Of a stretch of DNA of 64,000 bases, positions 19,239-27,767 are shown one piece after another. Numbering within the stretch: the first letter of the stretch is position 1; the number at the start of each line of letters is the position of its first letter. A model generated the notes under the pieces. The model saw nothing but the letters and a program-made list of their open reading frames with translations, did no database searches and was not told where the DNA came from. The position numbers and the translations under genes were made by a program. Source of the stretch: Bordetella ansorpii (lineage in GTDB: Bacteria > Pseudomonadota > Gammaproteobacteria > Burkholderiales > Burkholderiaceae_B); contig NZ_FKBS01000014.1 of assembly GCF_900078315.1 (NCBI RefSeq), positions 370,802 through 434,801 of the forward strand. Direction: 5' to 3'.

Positions 19239-19294
19239 ATGGTGCCCGAGGCCGGAATCGAACCGGCACGCCTTGCGGCGGGGGATTTTGAGTC
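19239..19294. repeat. Distal attachment-site copy: duplicated 3' part of tRNA-Leu
   Basis: 56 bp identical to positions 28844-28899. It contains the 3' part of the tRNA-Leu gene (reverse strand), from CCA through the T arm and variable arm to the anticodon loop. Identity stops after TTTTGAGTC. This is the direct repeat left by integration of an element into the tRNA gene, and it marks the island's left edge. Confidence 0.92.
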
Positions 19295-19542
19295 GGTAAT
19301 TTACAGTGTTTCTACAGGGAAATGGGGCGAATTCTAGCGTAGATTGAAATAGGTGAAACTAGTTTCAAATCAGTAGGTTAGCGTATTTTACCTGAATTAA
19401 TGAAAACTGGTCACTGTACCTGTACTGTACCTAAATTTCGGTACAGCGTTATCCCAATGCACACGAGAACGCATACGCTCATCAGAGCTGCAGGCAGATA
19501 TCGCGTCTTAAGTCTGCGAATACTGAGGTACTCGATTCGCAG
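19295..19542. other. Left-end island region with putative integrase arm sites
   Basis: 248 bp without a gene, markedly AT-richer than the backbone. It contains ACTGTACC at 19413-19420 and 19424-19431 (11 bp apart) and an inverted partial copy, GGTACAG, at 19440-19446. The same pair with the same 11-bp period occurs at 28743-28761 near the other end. Their placement inside both attachment sites suggests arm-type sites for the tyrosine recombinase. Confidence 0.6.
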
Positions 19543-20940
19543 CTATTTATTGTGTCTGTCGTTCCGGTTCTTTTGCACTTCAAGTGCGCTACGGCCGGCC
19601 TCTTGCAATGATCGAAAATACGGTGTTCTGTTCTCATTTTCGTCGTAAGGCAACCAATCTGGAATTCCATATGACAGAGCAAGTGGCATAAACATGCGAA
19701 GTGCCTGAAGTAGCATCTTTGCTTCGTGATTTTCGACATCATCATGTCGGAGGACTTCAATATACTTGTCGGGGCCTGTTTGCCGTGGAACGGAAATAAT
19801 GGAATCAAGACACATCGGAGGGCCATGTTTGTCAAATCTATCCAGTACCTCTGGAATGTCAACGAACGGTATTGTTCTCCAGGAGTTCAGAAGTTTCACT
19901 TTTATAAAGTAGTTTTCTCGCCAATCGGCGAGCTTGCAAAGTCGCTCTTGAATTTCAGCCACCCCGATAAGGATGTTGAAGAGGTAGTTAATATCGACTA
20001 CCCGAGTCGCGCCACTTTGATATTTTTTGAGTAGGCAAACTAAGCGTTGCACGTTCGCATAGCCATAAAAGTCTAGCTTGAGTATGTCCACATTATCTGG
20101 TTCGGACAGAGGTAGCGGAATTATCACGTCGCTGATCAGGTTCCTTCGGAGGCGCCATGTCAGTGTGAGGTTCTGAGGATCATTTCCATTGAGTTGCCTT
20201 CCAATGAGCTCATCACCTAAGGTGTAGAAATTATCAAACGGAATTGCGCTTATTCCTGCTTCCTGGTTGAGCGCTGCACGCACCTCATCATTATCGGAGT
20301 CGATCCAAACATCCCGTTCTGCCCATGGATCTGCGACTAGCATTAGACGGACGTAAGGTCTATCCTCTTCTCCCTTCGAGAACTCGGGATCTCGTTCATA
20401 CCACTCTCTGTGATACTGTTTGATTTCATCTGCGCGACGCCATAGTTGGTCCAAGACGAAGCGATCGTTTTCTGGCTTAGGTTCCGAGGCATCCGAAACG
20501 CGACGATAGATCTGTCCAGTTTTGTGAATATGTGGTGCGGAGATACTTTGCGGAACCCATACGCAAATGACTGCATGATCATCGACGAGTCCAGTATCCG
20601 AGTCTGGCCCCCATAGCACCTTTGTTTCAAAGTGAGGCGTTGGGTTTAAATGGTCAGTCGCTGACTTTCGCAATCGTTGTAGTGACGAATCAACATCGCG
20701 TCGCGGAACCCCGGGAAATTTGCCAGCCACCGGGTTTTCCTTCGATTCCTCTTCTACTCCAATGAAAAGCCAGCCTCCGTATGTATTGGAAAATGCCGAA
20801 ATAGATTTCGCGATGGCTCCTGCGTTTGGTGGTTCTCTTTTGTATTCGATGTACCAACCTTCACTCGCTTGCTTCAATTCCTTCAGGTCTGCAATCTCAA
20901 TGTCCCGAATATTTTTATTAAAAGGGGAATAGGGGGACAT
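19543..20940 (-). CDS. Schlafen/AlbA_2 domain-containing protein
   Basis: Protein of 465 residues. The N-terminal AlbA_2 (Schlafen core) domain covers about 18-170, with E32-x-K34 (WYIEYKRE), AIAKSISAFSNTYGGWLFIG and the strand-turn HKTGQIYRRVSDASEP. The C-terminal 290 residues are not recognised. AlbA_2 proteins include tRNA-cleaving Schlafens and many defence-associated proteins, and E-x-K may be part of a nuclease site. ATG 20940 is preferred over an upstream TTG. It is last in the same-direction gene series after lmuB, with a 98-bp gap, and base composition is much more AT-rich than the host. Function is inferred only at domain level. Confidence 0.78.
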   Translation of the reverse strand: MSPYSPFNKNIRDIEIADLKELKQASEGWYIEYKREPPNAGAIAKSISAFSNTYGGWLFIGVEEESKENPVAGKFPGVPRRDVDSSLQRLRKSATDHLNPTPHFETKVLWGPDSDTGLVDDHAVICVWVPQSISAPHIHKTGQIYRRVSDASEPKPENDRFVLDQLWRRADEIKQYHREWYERDPEFSKGEEDRPYVRLMLVADPWAERDVWIDSDNDEVRAALNQEAGISAIPFDNFYTLGDELIGRQLNGNDPQNLTLTWRLRRNLISDVIIPLPLSEPDNVDILKLDFYGYANVQRLVCLLKKYQSGATRVVDINYLFNILIGVAEIQERLCKLADWRENYFIKVKLLNSWRTIPFVDIPEVLDRFDKHGPPMCLDSIISVPRQTGPDKYIEVLRHDDVENHEAKMLLQALRMFMPLALSYGIPDWLPYDENENRTPYFRSLQEAGRSALEVQKNRNDRHNK

Positions 20941-21038
20941 AAACCGACGCTCCGTATTTTTTAGAAAGAGGTACTGTACCGAGCGATGCACGCGCAAAAA
21001 ATGGCTGATGTCGCTCCAAAGCTAGAACTGGTTGCCGA

Positions 21039-24014
21039 TCAAAGGGCTTCTGCCACTTTGACGCCTTCAGAGGTTGGGACGAGGAACCACAGACGTGCTG
21101 GTATACCGTCATTCTTTAGCTTGCGCATGAAGTAACGGGCTTGAAGGGCGTCATGAGTCGCAATTACGACTTGAAAACCGTGATCGGCAATGTAATCACG
21201 AAGCACGTCGAATACAGACGCTGCATGTACCAAATCGTGGTGCTGAGTGGGGTCGTCTAGAAGTAGACCGCGCCACGAGGACCATTCGTGATCCAGAGCC
21301 ATTGATAGCAGGAAAGTTAGCTGCACATCGGTCAGTTGGGCCTCGCTGGCTATCACTGGAATCGGAACTAACTCTCCGTGCAGCGGAACCGAAACTTCAG
21401 CACGCTCCTTTCTATAGGAGCTGAAAAAATCCAGGCTCGTCCCGGTAAAACGCTGTTCTCTGACCACTCGTTTCAAGAGAGCCTGCCACCGCGGCACTAC
21501 GGCGAGCACGTGCTTTTGAACATTTGCAATTTCAGAGGCAAGGTGCTGATTGAGCGTATCCATTGCGCCGGATAATAGCTGCAGACGTTGTGTATGCGAT
21601 TGCTCTTTCGCTATCCGCTGGCGAAGATTGGCAATGAATTCGTCCTCCGAGAGCTCGCCTCGACGACGATCCAGGAGACTCTGAGCGACACGCGTATGAT
21701 CCAAATTTCGCCAAGCACCAATTTCGATTTTAAGAGTCTGTAGCGTTTCTGAATGTCGAGACAACTCGCTGATGGTGGACTGCAATTGAGCCTCACGACT
21801 GCTCGCAACCTCCGCAGTTGGATCGCCGGGTAACGACAGCTGGCGCCAAGAGGCTCGGCCCGTAGCAAGCCGAGCCTGTGTATCGGCGAGCTGCACTTCT
21901 AGGCTAGCTACCCTTGTAGCGACGTCGTTCAATTGAAGCTGATGCCTATCCAATGCGGCCTGCTCAGCTTTCACCTTAGCGTTCAGATCTGTAATCCGGT
22001 TGGCAATTTGGTTTTGTGCCAAAGACAATTCGTCGAGCGTTTGTGCAGGCGGAGCGTCGGCAGTAATTGCAGCCAGTGCGGCAGTCGCTTGCTCGAGCCT
22101 GCTGCCGGCTTCTGATCGGGCCTGCCGTGCAGAATCTAACGCACGAACAGCCGAGTCGTTGGCGCTTTTCGTCTGTTCAAAGGCTTCGCGGGCTGGTGGG
22201 GCCGCGAGATTCTGCTGTTTCTCGTCGAGCTGGAGCTTAGCGGAGGAATTGGCCTCTTTGCGGCGTCGGAGCGACTCTTTCGCGAGGGATACGGTATCGC
22301 CCTCGAGCAGGGTATTCATCCTGATATCGTTGATTTCCGCATCTAGGTCGGCCCTTTGGCGCTCTAGTTCAACAACCCTACCCTTGCATGCCTTTAATTC
22401 TGCTTCGGCGTGTGTCACCGCTTCTGTGCATTCACGCAAAGCATCCGTTGCTTTTTTGACGTGTCTTTCAGCGTCGACAATTCTAGGATTGATAGCATCC
22501 AAAGCCTTAGCTATACGCTCATGAAGGCCTACTGTTCCGTGCTCTTCACCACATAAGGGGCAGTCACCACGATCGCTTGGCAGGTGGGCCGCGATTGATG
22601 CCACGGCTTGCCTTATCAAATCGTCGGTCGACGTCAAGGATTCATGTTGGCTCTTCGCGGCCAGTTCTTGGGCCTCAGCTGACACCCTTGAGGAAATCGC
22701 GTTCTGAAGTCGTTCCTGAAGAGAATTCTCTTTTGTCTTTTCTTCCTTGACGGAGTTCGCGTTAGCCGTAACTTGCTGAAGTATCTGTTCCCAGCGTTCT
22801 ACAAGTTGATGAGCGCTGAGAAGGTCAGCGTCTATTGACAGCAACGCTTTGCGTTGAGTGTCGATAAGTTCGTGTTGGGCGATGAGCTGCTTGTTACCTT
22901 CATGTTTGCTACGTAGAGTGGAGGCTAAAGACTCGGCGTCGGTCAGAGCCTTGTCAGCGATCTCCAATATCTGTTTGCGCTGTTCGACCAATTCTTTGGC
23001 CTGGGCCTCATTCATAAGTCGATTGAGCTGCTGAACAGTTGCATCACGTTCAGCTTCAGCCTTCACTAACTCTTGTTGGAGTCGCTCATGATTGACGGTG
23101 ACTAGGGCACGATTCTCTTTTTTTTGTGTAAGGTCCTCCGCAGCGGTGATTAGTTCCTTACCTAACTGTTCTGAACGTTCTTGCTCAGAAATGAATCGGC
23201 TTATGAGTCCGTCAACGTCAACCAGCGCCGTGAGTTGAGCACGAAGTTGGTCCAGCTTGGTTTGTACCAATTGCTCCAACGCATCGCGCACTGTTTCCAA
23301 GCCATCCTGGCCCAGCGGCGGCACGAGTAGGCCTGTGGGCAATTGATCGAAGCTTTGCGTCTGTCGCGCGACGTCGGAAATGGATTTAGCGATGTCTTCT
23401 TTGCTACGAAGGGCGCCCTGAAACTGGGAGGCAGCCAGATCCCGGTCAAGGGTCAAGGTTTGCCACTCACCAAGTTCGGCTTCGAGTGCTTCGAACGTGC
23501 TCGTGACCTGCTTCAGTTGCTCCGTGAGTGTGCGGCGAATACTGCCAAGGGCGGAACTGACCTGTGCGCCATCCTTGCCAATTGGCAGCCGTGCCAATTG
23601 GGAGCCCGCAATTTTTGCATCTGCCTTTACCAGCCATTCTCCCTCTCGCTGATCGAGTAGATGGGTAAGCCTCAGTAGAAACGGAATATCCTCAGGGTTT
23701 ATATCTGGAAAAAGCGGGCTGAGGTCGCCTCTTCTTTCAACGTTCCCAACCTTGTTCACCTGAGTTGAGGCCTGCACATCACCGAAATCCAGCCTTACGC
23801 CGGCCGTGGTCTGAGTGTCGCGAATGATTGGCGATAGATTCTTGCCCAGTCGGGAAATCTTGCCAGTGAGACCGAACTCGATCGCTTCGAAAATTGCCGT
23901 CTTCCCGGTACCATTGGGAGCCAAGAGGATAGTCGCACCTTGGCTAAACTCAATCTTGGTGTCGCTGCCAAATCTTCGGATGTTGGATAACGTAAGGGAC
24001 TTGAGCTGCTTCAT
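21039..24014 (-). CDS. lmuB: Lamassu/DdmC-like Rad50-type SMC ATPase (LmuB)
   Basis: ATPase of 991 residues with split ABC lobes around a long coiled coil. Walker A is PNGTGKT at 33-39, a zinc-hook-like CPLC lies near residue 484, and Walker B is LLLDDPTQ near 915, followed by the switch region VVIATHDALQARYF. Repeated Glu/Gln/Arg-rich heptads fill about 150-870. This is the layout of LmuB/DdmC, which senses unusual DNA ends or structures and controls the nuclease partner. Its start overlaps the stop of the middle gene by 4 nt (ATGA), so the genes are translationally coupled. Alternative: another Rad50-like ABC-3C ATPase. Confidence 0.85.
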   Translation of the reverse strand: MKQLKSLTLSNIRRFGSDTKIEFSQGATILLAPNGTGKTAIFEAIEFGLTGKISRLGKNLSPIIRDTQTTAGVRLDFGDVQASTQVNKVGNVERRGDLSPLFPDINPEDIPFLLRLTHLLDQREGEWLVKADAKIAGSQLARLPIGKDGAQVSSALGSIRRTLTEQLKQVTSTFEALEAELGEWQTLTLDRDLAASQFQGALRSKEDIAKSISDVARQTQSFDQLPTGLLVPPLGQDGLETVRDALEQLVQTKLDQLRAQLTALVDVDGLISRFISEQERSEQLGKELITAAEDLTQKKENRALVTVNHERLQQELVKAEAERDATVQQLNRLMNEAQAKELVEQRKQILEIADKALTDAESLASTLRSKHEGNKQLIAQHELIDTQRKALLSIDADLLSAHQLVERWEQILQQVTANANSVKEEKTKENSLQERLQNAISSRVSAEAQELAAKSQHESLTSTDDLIRQAVASIAAHLPSDRGDCPLCGEEHGTVGLHERIAKALDAINPRIVDAERHVKKATDALRECTEAVTHAEAELKACKGRVVELERQRADLDAEINDIRMNTLLEGDTVSLAKESLRRRKEANSSAKLQLDEKQQNLAAPPAREAFEQTKSANDSAVRALDSARQARSEAGSRLEQATAALAAITADAPPAQTLDELSLAQNQIANRITDLNAKVKAEQAALDRHQLQLNDVATRVASLEVQLADTQARLATGRASWRQLSLPGDPTAEVASSREAQLQSTISELSRHSETLQTLKIEIGAWRNLDHTRVAQSLLDRRRGELSEDEFIANLRQRIAKEQSHTQRLQLLSGAMDTLNQHLASEIANVQKHVLAVVPRWQALLKRVVREQRFTGTSLDFFSSYRKERAEVSVPLHGELVPIPVIASEAQLTDVQLTFLLSMALDHEWSSWRGLLLDDPTQHHDLVHAASVFDVLRDYIADHGFQVVIATHDALQARYFMRKLKNDGIPARLWFLVPTSEGVKVAEAL

Positions 24015-24610
24015 TGGGTTTCCTCATCGCCAAACGCCGCAACCTTCAAGGCTTCAGCAATATCGCCGCCCGATCTTCCAGACAACAGCAATTCTCGCCA
24101 CGTCTCAACGTGGGGCACGACCCAGGAGTGTGACAGGCTCAGCGAAGCCAGAGCCCCTAGCAGCGGGTCGCTGAGATTATTTGAGCCCCCGGCGGGGGAA
24201 AGGCTCGCCAAGAAACTACGGTCTAGAAAGGAGGCGACATCTTCGTGGCCTCTGACCACGATCTTTCTGCAGAAGCGGTCGTCCGCCTCAAGGCGAGCTG
24301 CGTCTTCTGACGCAATGCCTTCGATGAGCATGAACATATATAGGTCAGCTGTCTGCGGTTCAGCGAGCATGTCACGGACATCTGCTGCCCACCGAAACGC
24401 GCCTTGAATTTTCGTTGAATCGAAGGGAAAAGCTGCGATCAGCACAGTCCGCCACCCTGCACCTTCGTGATTGATCCGTTTGAGTTGCACCGTAGTTGAG
24501 TCGATCGCAATTGACGGCGCTGCTAATTCACGCGTATCAGGGAACGAAATTTCGTAGCGACCTTCAGCACGCTTTGAGATGGCTGCAACCATGTCCGGGA
24601 TTGTTAGCAT
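24011..24610 (-). CDS. lmuC: Lamassu/DdmB-like middle subunit (LmuC; ABC-3C middle component)
   Basis: Protein of 199 residues lying between the nuclease gene (1-nt gap) and the SMC ATPase gene (4-nt overlap). It contains SIAIDSTTVQLKRINHEG, ADLYMFMLIEGIASEDAARL and FCRKIVVRGHEDVASFLDRS, compatible with the middle components of ABC-three-component systems. The assignment rests mainly on size and position. In Lamassu/DdmABC this subunit bridges the nuclease and the ATPase. No catalytic motif is visible. Confidence 0.7.
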   Translation of the reverse strand: MLTIPDMVAAISKRAEGRYEISFPDTRELAAPSIAIDSTTVQLKRINHEGAGWRTVLIAAFPFDSTKIQGAFRWAADVRDMLAEPQTADLYMFMLIEGIASEDAARLEADDRFCRKIVVRGHEDVASFLDRSFLASLSPAGGSNNLSDPLLGALASLSLSHSWVVPHVETWRELLLSGRSGGDIAEALKVAAFGDEETQ

Positions 24611-24611
24611 T

Positions 24612-26519
24612 TCAGAGTCCTTGCGCGTTCTTCGCGATGGCCGACTCGCGGGCGCGCAGTCGATCTTGCCACTGTTTGGTGAAGTGTTGACGCACAGAGG
24701 CTAGACTTCCCCTACGCAGATGGTTAAACACCCCGGATCGGGTGACGAGTAGATGTGGCTGGCGTTCCGCCGCCATACTGGTGGTTGCCTCGGCGTCGTC
24801 TGCCATTCCGAAGTTCAATAGATCTGACGGTGAGTTGCTCACGCCGGACAAGATTACGACTGGGGCAGGGGAAGGGCCGATAACCGCCATTAACGGATCG
24901 TCAGACAGTTCCCGGACATCTGGAGTGCAGCCAGCAGGGCCAGACCAATACTTAAGCGCGATGCTCTGCACTTGCCCGCAATCCGGGAAGGATGTCCAGT
25001 CGTTGCCGCTGCCGCCTACGCCCACTGCGACCAGCAACAGGGTTTCAACCGCGGTGACTAGCAGATCCAAAGTACGAGGGCCAAGGCGAAGCGCATGCTT
25101 TGCATTCTTCCCTTCAGTCTCCGGGTACAGAAGCTGTTCGAGAAATTTTCGGCGGCTCTCGGGATGCTCGGCGAATCGTGCCGACCATCCGAGCCAAACC
25201 GTCTCCATCGCGTCTGCTAGGGCAGAATCTACAATGGCACCAAGCTTTTCAGAGACACCTTGGACGAGGTGCTGCCACACTACTTCGTCCATGGCGCTTG
25301 TAAGTGCATCAGCTTCCGCTCGGGCTGCGCCTTGTGTCTCCAACGCACGATCCGCCGCACACGCAAGACGTTCAGGATTTTCAAACCACGGGAGGTTGTT
25401 CAGGTCGCTTCCCGTGCAACCGAGCGTTTGACCGACTTCATGGCCGACGCTACTGCGCCACGTCGGCTCGTCTAGCATCAGACCCTGACTGCCATTGGGC
25501 AAATGCAGAGCCATTCGCAGTAATGCTGATGGAAGAGTGAGGTTTGCGCCCACAGGGGGGGTGTATGGGGCGTATATCCTCAGCTTTCGACTCCCAGGTT
25601 CAACGCTCCACATGTGAGTGACCACCCCTTGCGCGGGGCGGGAACTCGGCCCTCCTAGATCATGTGTCCCAGCGAACGACCATGGTCTGCCGGCAGGTAG
25701 TACTTCGTCACCTAACTGGTACTGAGCCCAGGTTTGGACATCTTTGCGAAGTTCGTCCTTGAGCGCTCGGACCACCGCATGACAGCCAAGAGCGGATACG
25801 TCGGATGTCTCGCCTGTGATGTACGTGATCAGCCGTTCGAGCGTCCGTTTTGGATCGGTAAAGTGCCTGCCGAGAGATTCTGCGGAGCGTTGCTCCAACG
25901 TCGCATCGTTGCCTACGCATACTATGGTGACCCGACGCAGGGTGTCCCTGATCTGCGCCCAATCTTTGAACCCGCACCAGGTCGTGAGCCATAGATAGGT
26001 TCGTTCAGTAGGGCCGTCCTTGCGATTGGCAAGTGCGTCCAAATCAAGCCCCTCCTGGCGACACAACTTGCACAACGCATCCAAATGGTCGACGGTGAGG
26101 TCTTTCTTGATCTGCAGGTGTGCGCCTATGAGGGTTAGCTGAAACTGACGATCAGGAAGAGTGTCGAAAGTGCCCAGTCCAGCGTGCTTGGCGAGGCTGG
26201 CGAATGCCTTATCAATGACTGAATCGGTGGGCTCAGTGGCGAAAGATCCGTCTTTGGGCGCTTTAGTCTGGTGTTTGGTCTTATCTGGATTCTTCGTGCA
26301 GAAATCACTGGCCTGACGTTTGACTTGCAGATGTTCATAGGAGACTGGCGAGTGGAGGATCACCACGTCATCCCACTCTTCGATACCGCCCTGTTCGGCA
26401 CCGATTGCGATTGGAGCGCGCCGTCCGTCAAGAAACTTATCAAGCATGTCCGACAGGCGCTGAGCAATCACTAGCCTCTCGTAGTGAGACTTCTGCTCCA
26501 GCCGGAATCTCCTGATCAT
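24612..26519 (-). CDS. lmuA: Lamassu/DdmA-like effector with Cap4-type nuclease domain (LmuA)
   Basis: Protein of 635 residues. The N-terminus has the restriction-endonuclease-like pattern of Cap4/DUF4297 nucleases: WDDVVI with D50/D51, then YEHLQVKRQ with Q65-x-K67. The remaining 560 residues are not recognised in detail and probably bind the SMC partner. In Lamassu-Cap4 and Vibrio DdmABC, this subunit degrades DNA when the complex is triggered by phage or plasmid, causing abortive infection or plasmid loss. It is the first gene of the three-gene operon and starts 117 bp after vbhA. Subfamily placement needs an HMM search. Confidence 0.75.
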   Translation of the reverse strand: MIRRFRLEQKSHYERLVIAQRLSDMLDKFLDGRRAPIAIGAEQGGIEEWDDVVILHSPVSYEHLQVKRQASDFCTKNPDKTKHQTKAPKDGSFATEPTDSVIDKAFASLAKHAGLGTFDTLPDRQFQLTLIGAHLQIKKDLTVDHLDALCKLCRQEGLDLDALANRKDGPTERTYLWLTTWCGFKDWAQIRDTLRRVTIVCVGNDATLEQRSAESLGRHFTDPKRTLERLITYITGETSDVSALGCHAVVRALKDELRKDVQTWAQYQLGDEVLPAGRPWSFAGTHDLGGPSSRPAQGVVTHMWSVEPGSRKLRIYAPYTPPVGANLTLPSALLRMALHLPNGSQGLMLDEPTWRSSVGHEVGQTLGCTGSDLNNLPWFENPERLACAADRALETQGAARAEADALTSAMDEVVWQHLVQGVSEKLGAIVDSALADAMETVWLGWSARFAEHPESRRKFLEQLLYPETEGKNAKHALRLGPRTLDLLVTAVETLLLVAVGVGGSGNDWTSFPDCGQVQSIALKYWSGPAGCTPDVRELSDDPLMAVIGPSPAPVVILSGVSNSPSDLLNFGMADDAEATTSMAAERQPHLLVTRSGVFNHLRRGSLASVRQHFTKQWQDRLRARESAIAKNAQGL

Positions 26520-26636
26520 TTAAAGCGCTCCTGCTCCATTATTAGTCTTACAACAAATGAGTCACATAGGTAAAACAAAAACCGGCGACAGCCTATCCTG
26601 CACTAGCTTCAACCACCTATATTTTCTTCGTCATGA

Positions 26637-26861
26637 CTAAGCTTTTGGGCTTGCCAAGGCACTACGCGGTTGCACAAATTCTTCGAGGTCAATGTCCCCG
26701 TCGATGAACCGTTGAGCATGTTCTTCATCTGCTGCACTGAGCGAGAATCCCTCCAAACCGACAGATGCGCGTGCGTAATTGACGGCCGCTACACGTCTGT
26801 CGCGCTCGGCACCGGATATCGTTTTACTTAGTTCCGTTTCGTGCGAACCCATCTCAGCCAT
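26637..26861 (-). CDS. vbhA: VbhA-family Fic antitoxin, orphan
   Basis: Protein of 74 residues. SVGLEG at 33-38 matches the Fic-inhibitory motif [S/T]xxxE[G/N], whose Glu blocks ATP binding in Fic AMPylating toxins. A VbhA-like tail follows (EEHAQRFIDGDIDLEEFV). GGGGGA precedes the ATG at 26861. VbhA normally sits directly upstream of the fic toxin gene vbhT. Here the next gene is lmuA, and no Fic motif (HPFxxGNG) was found in the window. It could be an orphan antitoxin or a regulator or partner recruited by the defence operon. Confidence 0.78.
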   Translation of the reverse strand: MAEMGSHETELSKTISGAERDRRVAAVNYARASVGLEGFSLSAADEEHAQRFIDGDIDLEEFVQPRSALASPKA

Positions 26862-27551
26862 GGTTGTCCCCCGTGCTTTAGGTAACGCTATTTTACAAGG
26901 TGTGGGATTTTTTTGGTGCTTGGTAGAGCAAACAGGCAAAAAGGTTTTACGCAGAAATTGTCTTGTTTTTGTGGTTATCAATAGGTTTTCCCGATTGACG
27001 GCGGTATTGGCTGCCATCCGTGATGGACACTTCCCAAAGAGGCTTTGCCTCTCTGGACTCTCCACCCTCGCCGGCGGGACCTCGGGGGCAGGGGTTACGG
27101 GCCTATGGCCCTGAACACCTCCCCCGGGCGCAGCGTGTGGGCACTCCTGCCGCGTCAAGGGGCCGTGTCCTCGCCCGTAGGGCTGCGGGCCGCACCAACC
27201 CCTTGACCCGTCATCCGCGCTGTCTATGGCGTAATTCGGGATGCGTGTAGTGATTCTGGCCGGAAGAGGTGTCAAGGGCGGGACCGGAGGCCGCAGCCCG
27301 GAGCAAAGCGTAGGGAACGGGTGAGGATGCCGGGCGCAGCCTTCACCCTTGACGCATCGGGAGGCCATGGAGCCTGTCGGCAAGGGGTAGGGACAAGGCA
27401 AAGCCGCTGGGCCTGCCCCCGCAGCCAGTCCGGCAAGAACGGACGCGGGATGCAACCGAAGAGGTTGCCCAAGCGAAGCGCGGAGAGATGTGCTGCGGCA
27501 AATGAAGAGGCCCCGCCGATGGCGAGGCCGATGCAGATGTCAGCGTGGAAG
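26862..27551. other. Non-coding island segment with structured GC-rich repeats
   Basis: 690 bp with no credible gene. The part next to vbhA is AT-rich and probably holds the operon promoter. From about 27040 it is strongly GC-rich and full of inverted repeats. GTCAAGGG at 27154 and 27271 is paired with CCCTTGAC at 27200 and 27346. Hairpins also lie at 27038-27052 (AGAGGC/GCCTCT), 27452-27467 (GCAACC/GGTTGC) and 27509-27529 (9-bp stem). Such a region could be a relic transfer origin or replication/regulatory site; this is inference from structure only. Confidence 0.45.
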
Positions 27552-27767
27552 TCATTTGCCGTCGACTGAACCGCCGGATGCCGGTCCCCAGTTCTTACCT
27601 ATATTCTGCAAGACGTGCTGTCGATAGGCTGGGTTCCACATGGTGTTACCAGCAATCATGTGATTCGTTCGGCCCGCAGTCACCATCATGCCCGACTGCA
27701 TATCGCGACGTGTTGTCTTTGGGTTCACCACATTGCCGATACCCTGCGCCAGGCTCTTGAATGTCAC
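27552..27767 (-). pseudogene. Unrecognised protein C-terminal fragment
   Basis: An open frame of about 71 residues (VTFKSLAQGIGNVVNPKTTR ... NTMWNPAYRQHVLQNI ... SVDGK) with protein-like composition and no good start. It is open upstream into the truncated integrase end in another frame, overlapping it by 4 nt. It reads like the tail of a larger protein whose front was lost in a recombination that also removed the integrase C-terminus. The family is not recognised. Confidence 0.4.

Noticed and set aside
19239-19294. A second tRNA-Leu gene at the left island edge
   Set aside because: Only the 3' part is present; the anticodon stem 5' half, D arm and acceptor 5' strand are missing, so it is an attachment-site remnant.
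26637-27455. Longer 272-codon version of the vbhA frame
   Set aside because: The upstream 198 codons are Pro/Arg-rich translation of the structured GC-rich block; ATG 26861 has a good ribosome site and gives a normal VbhA length.
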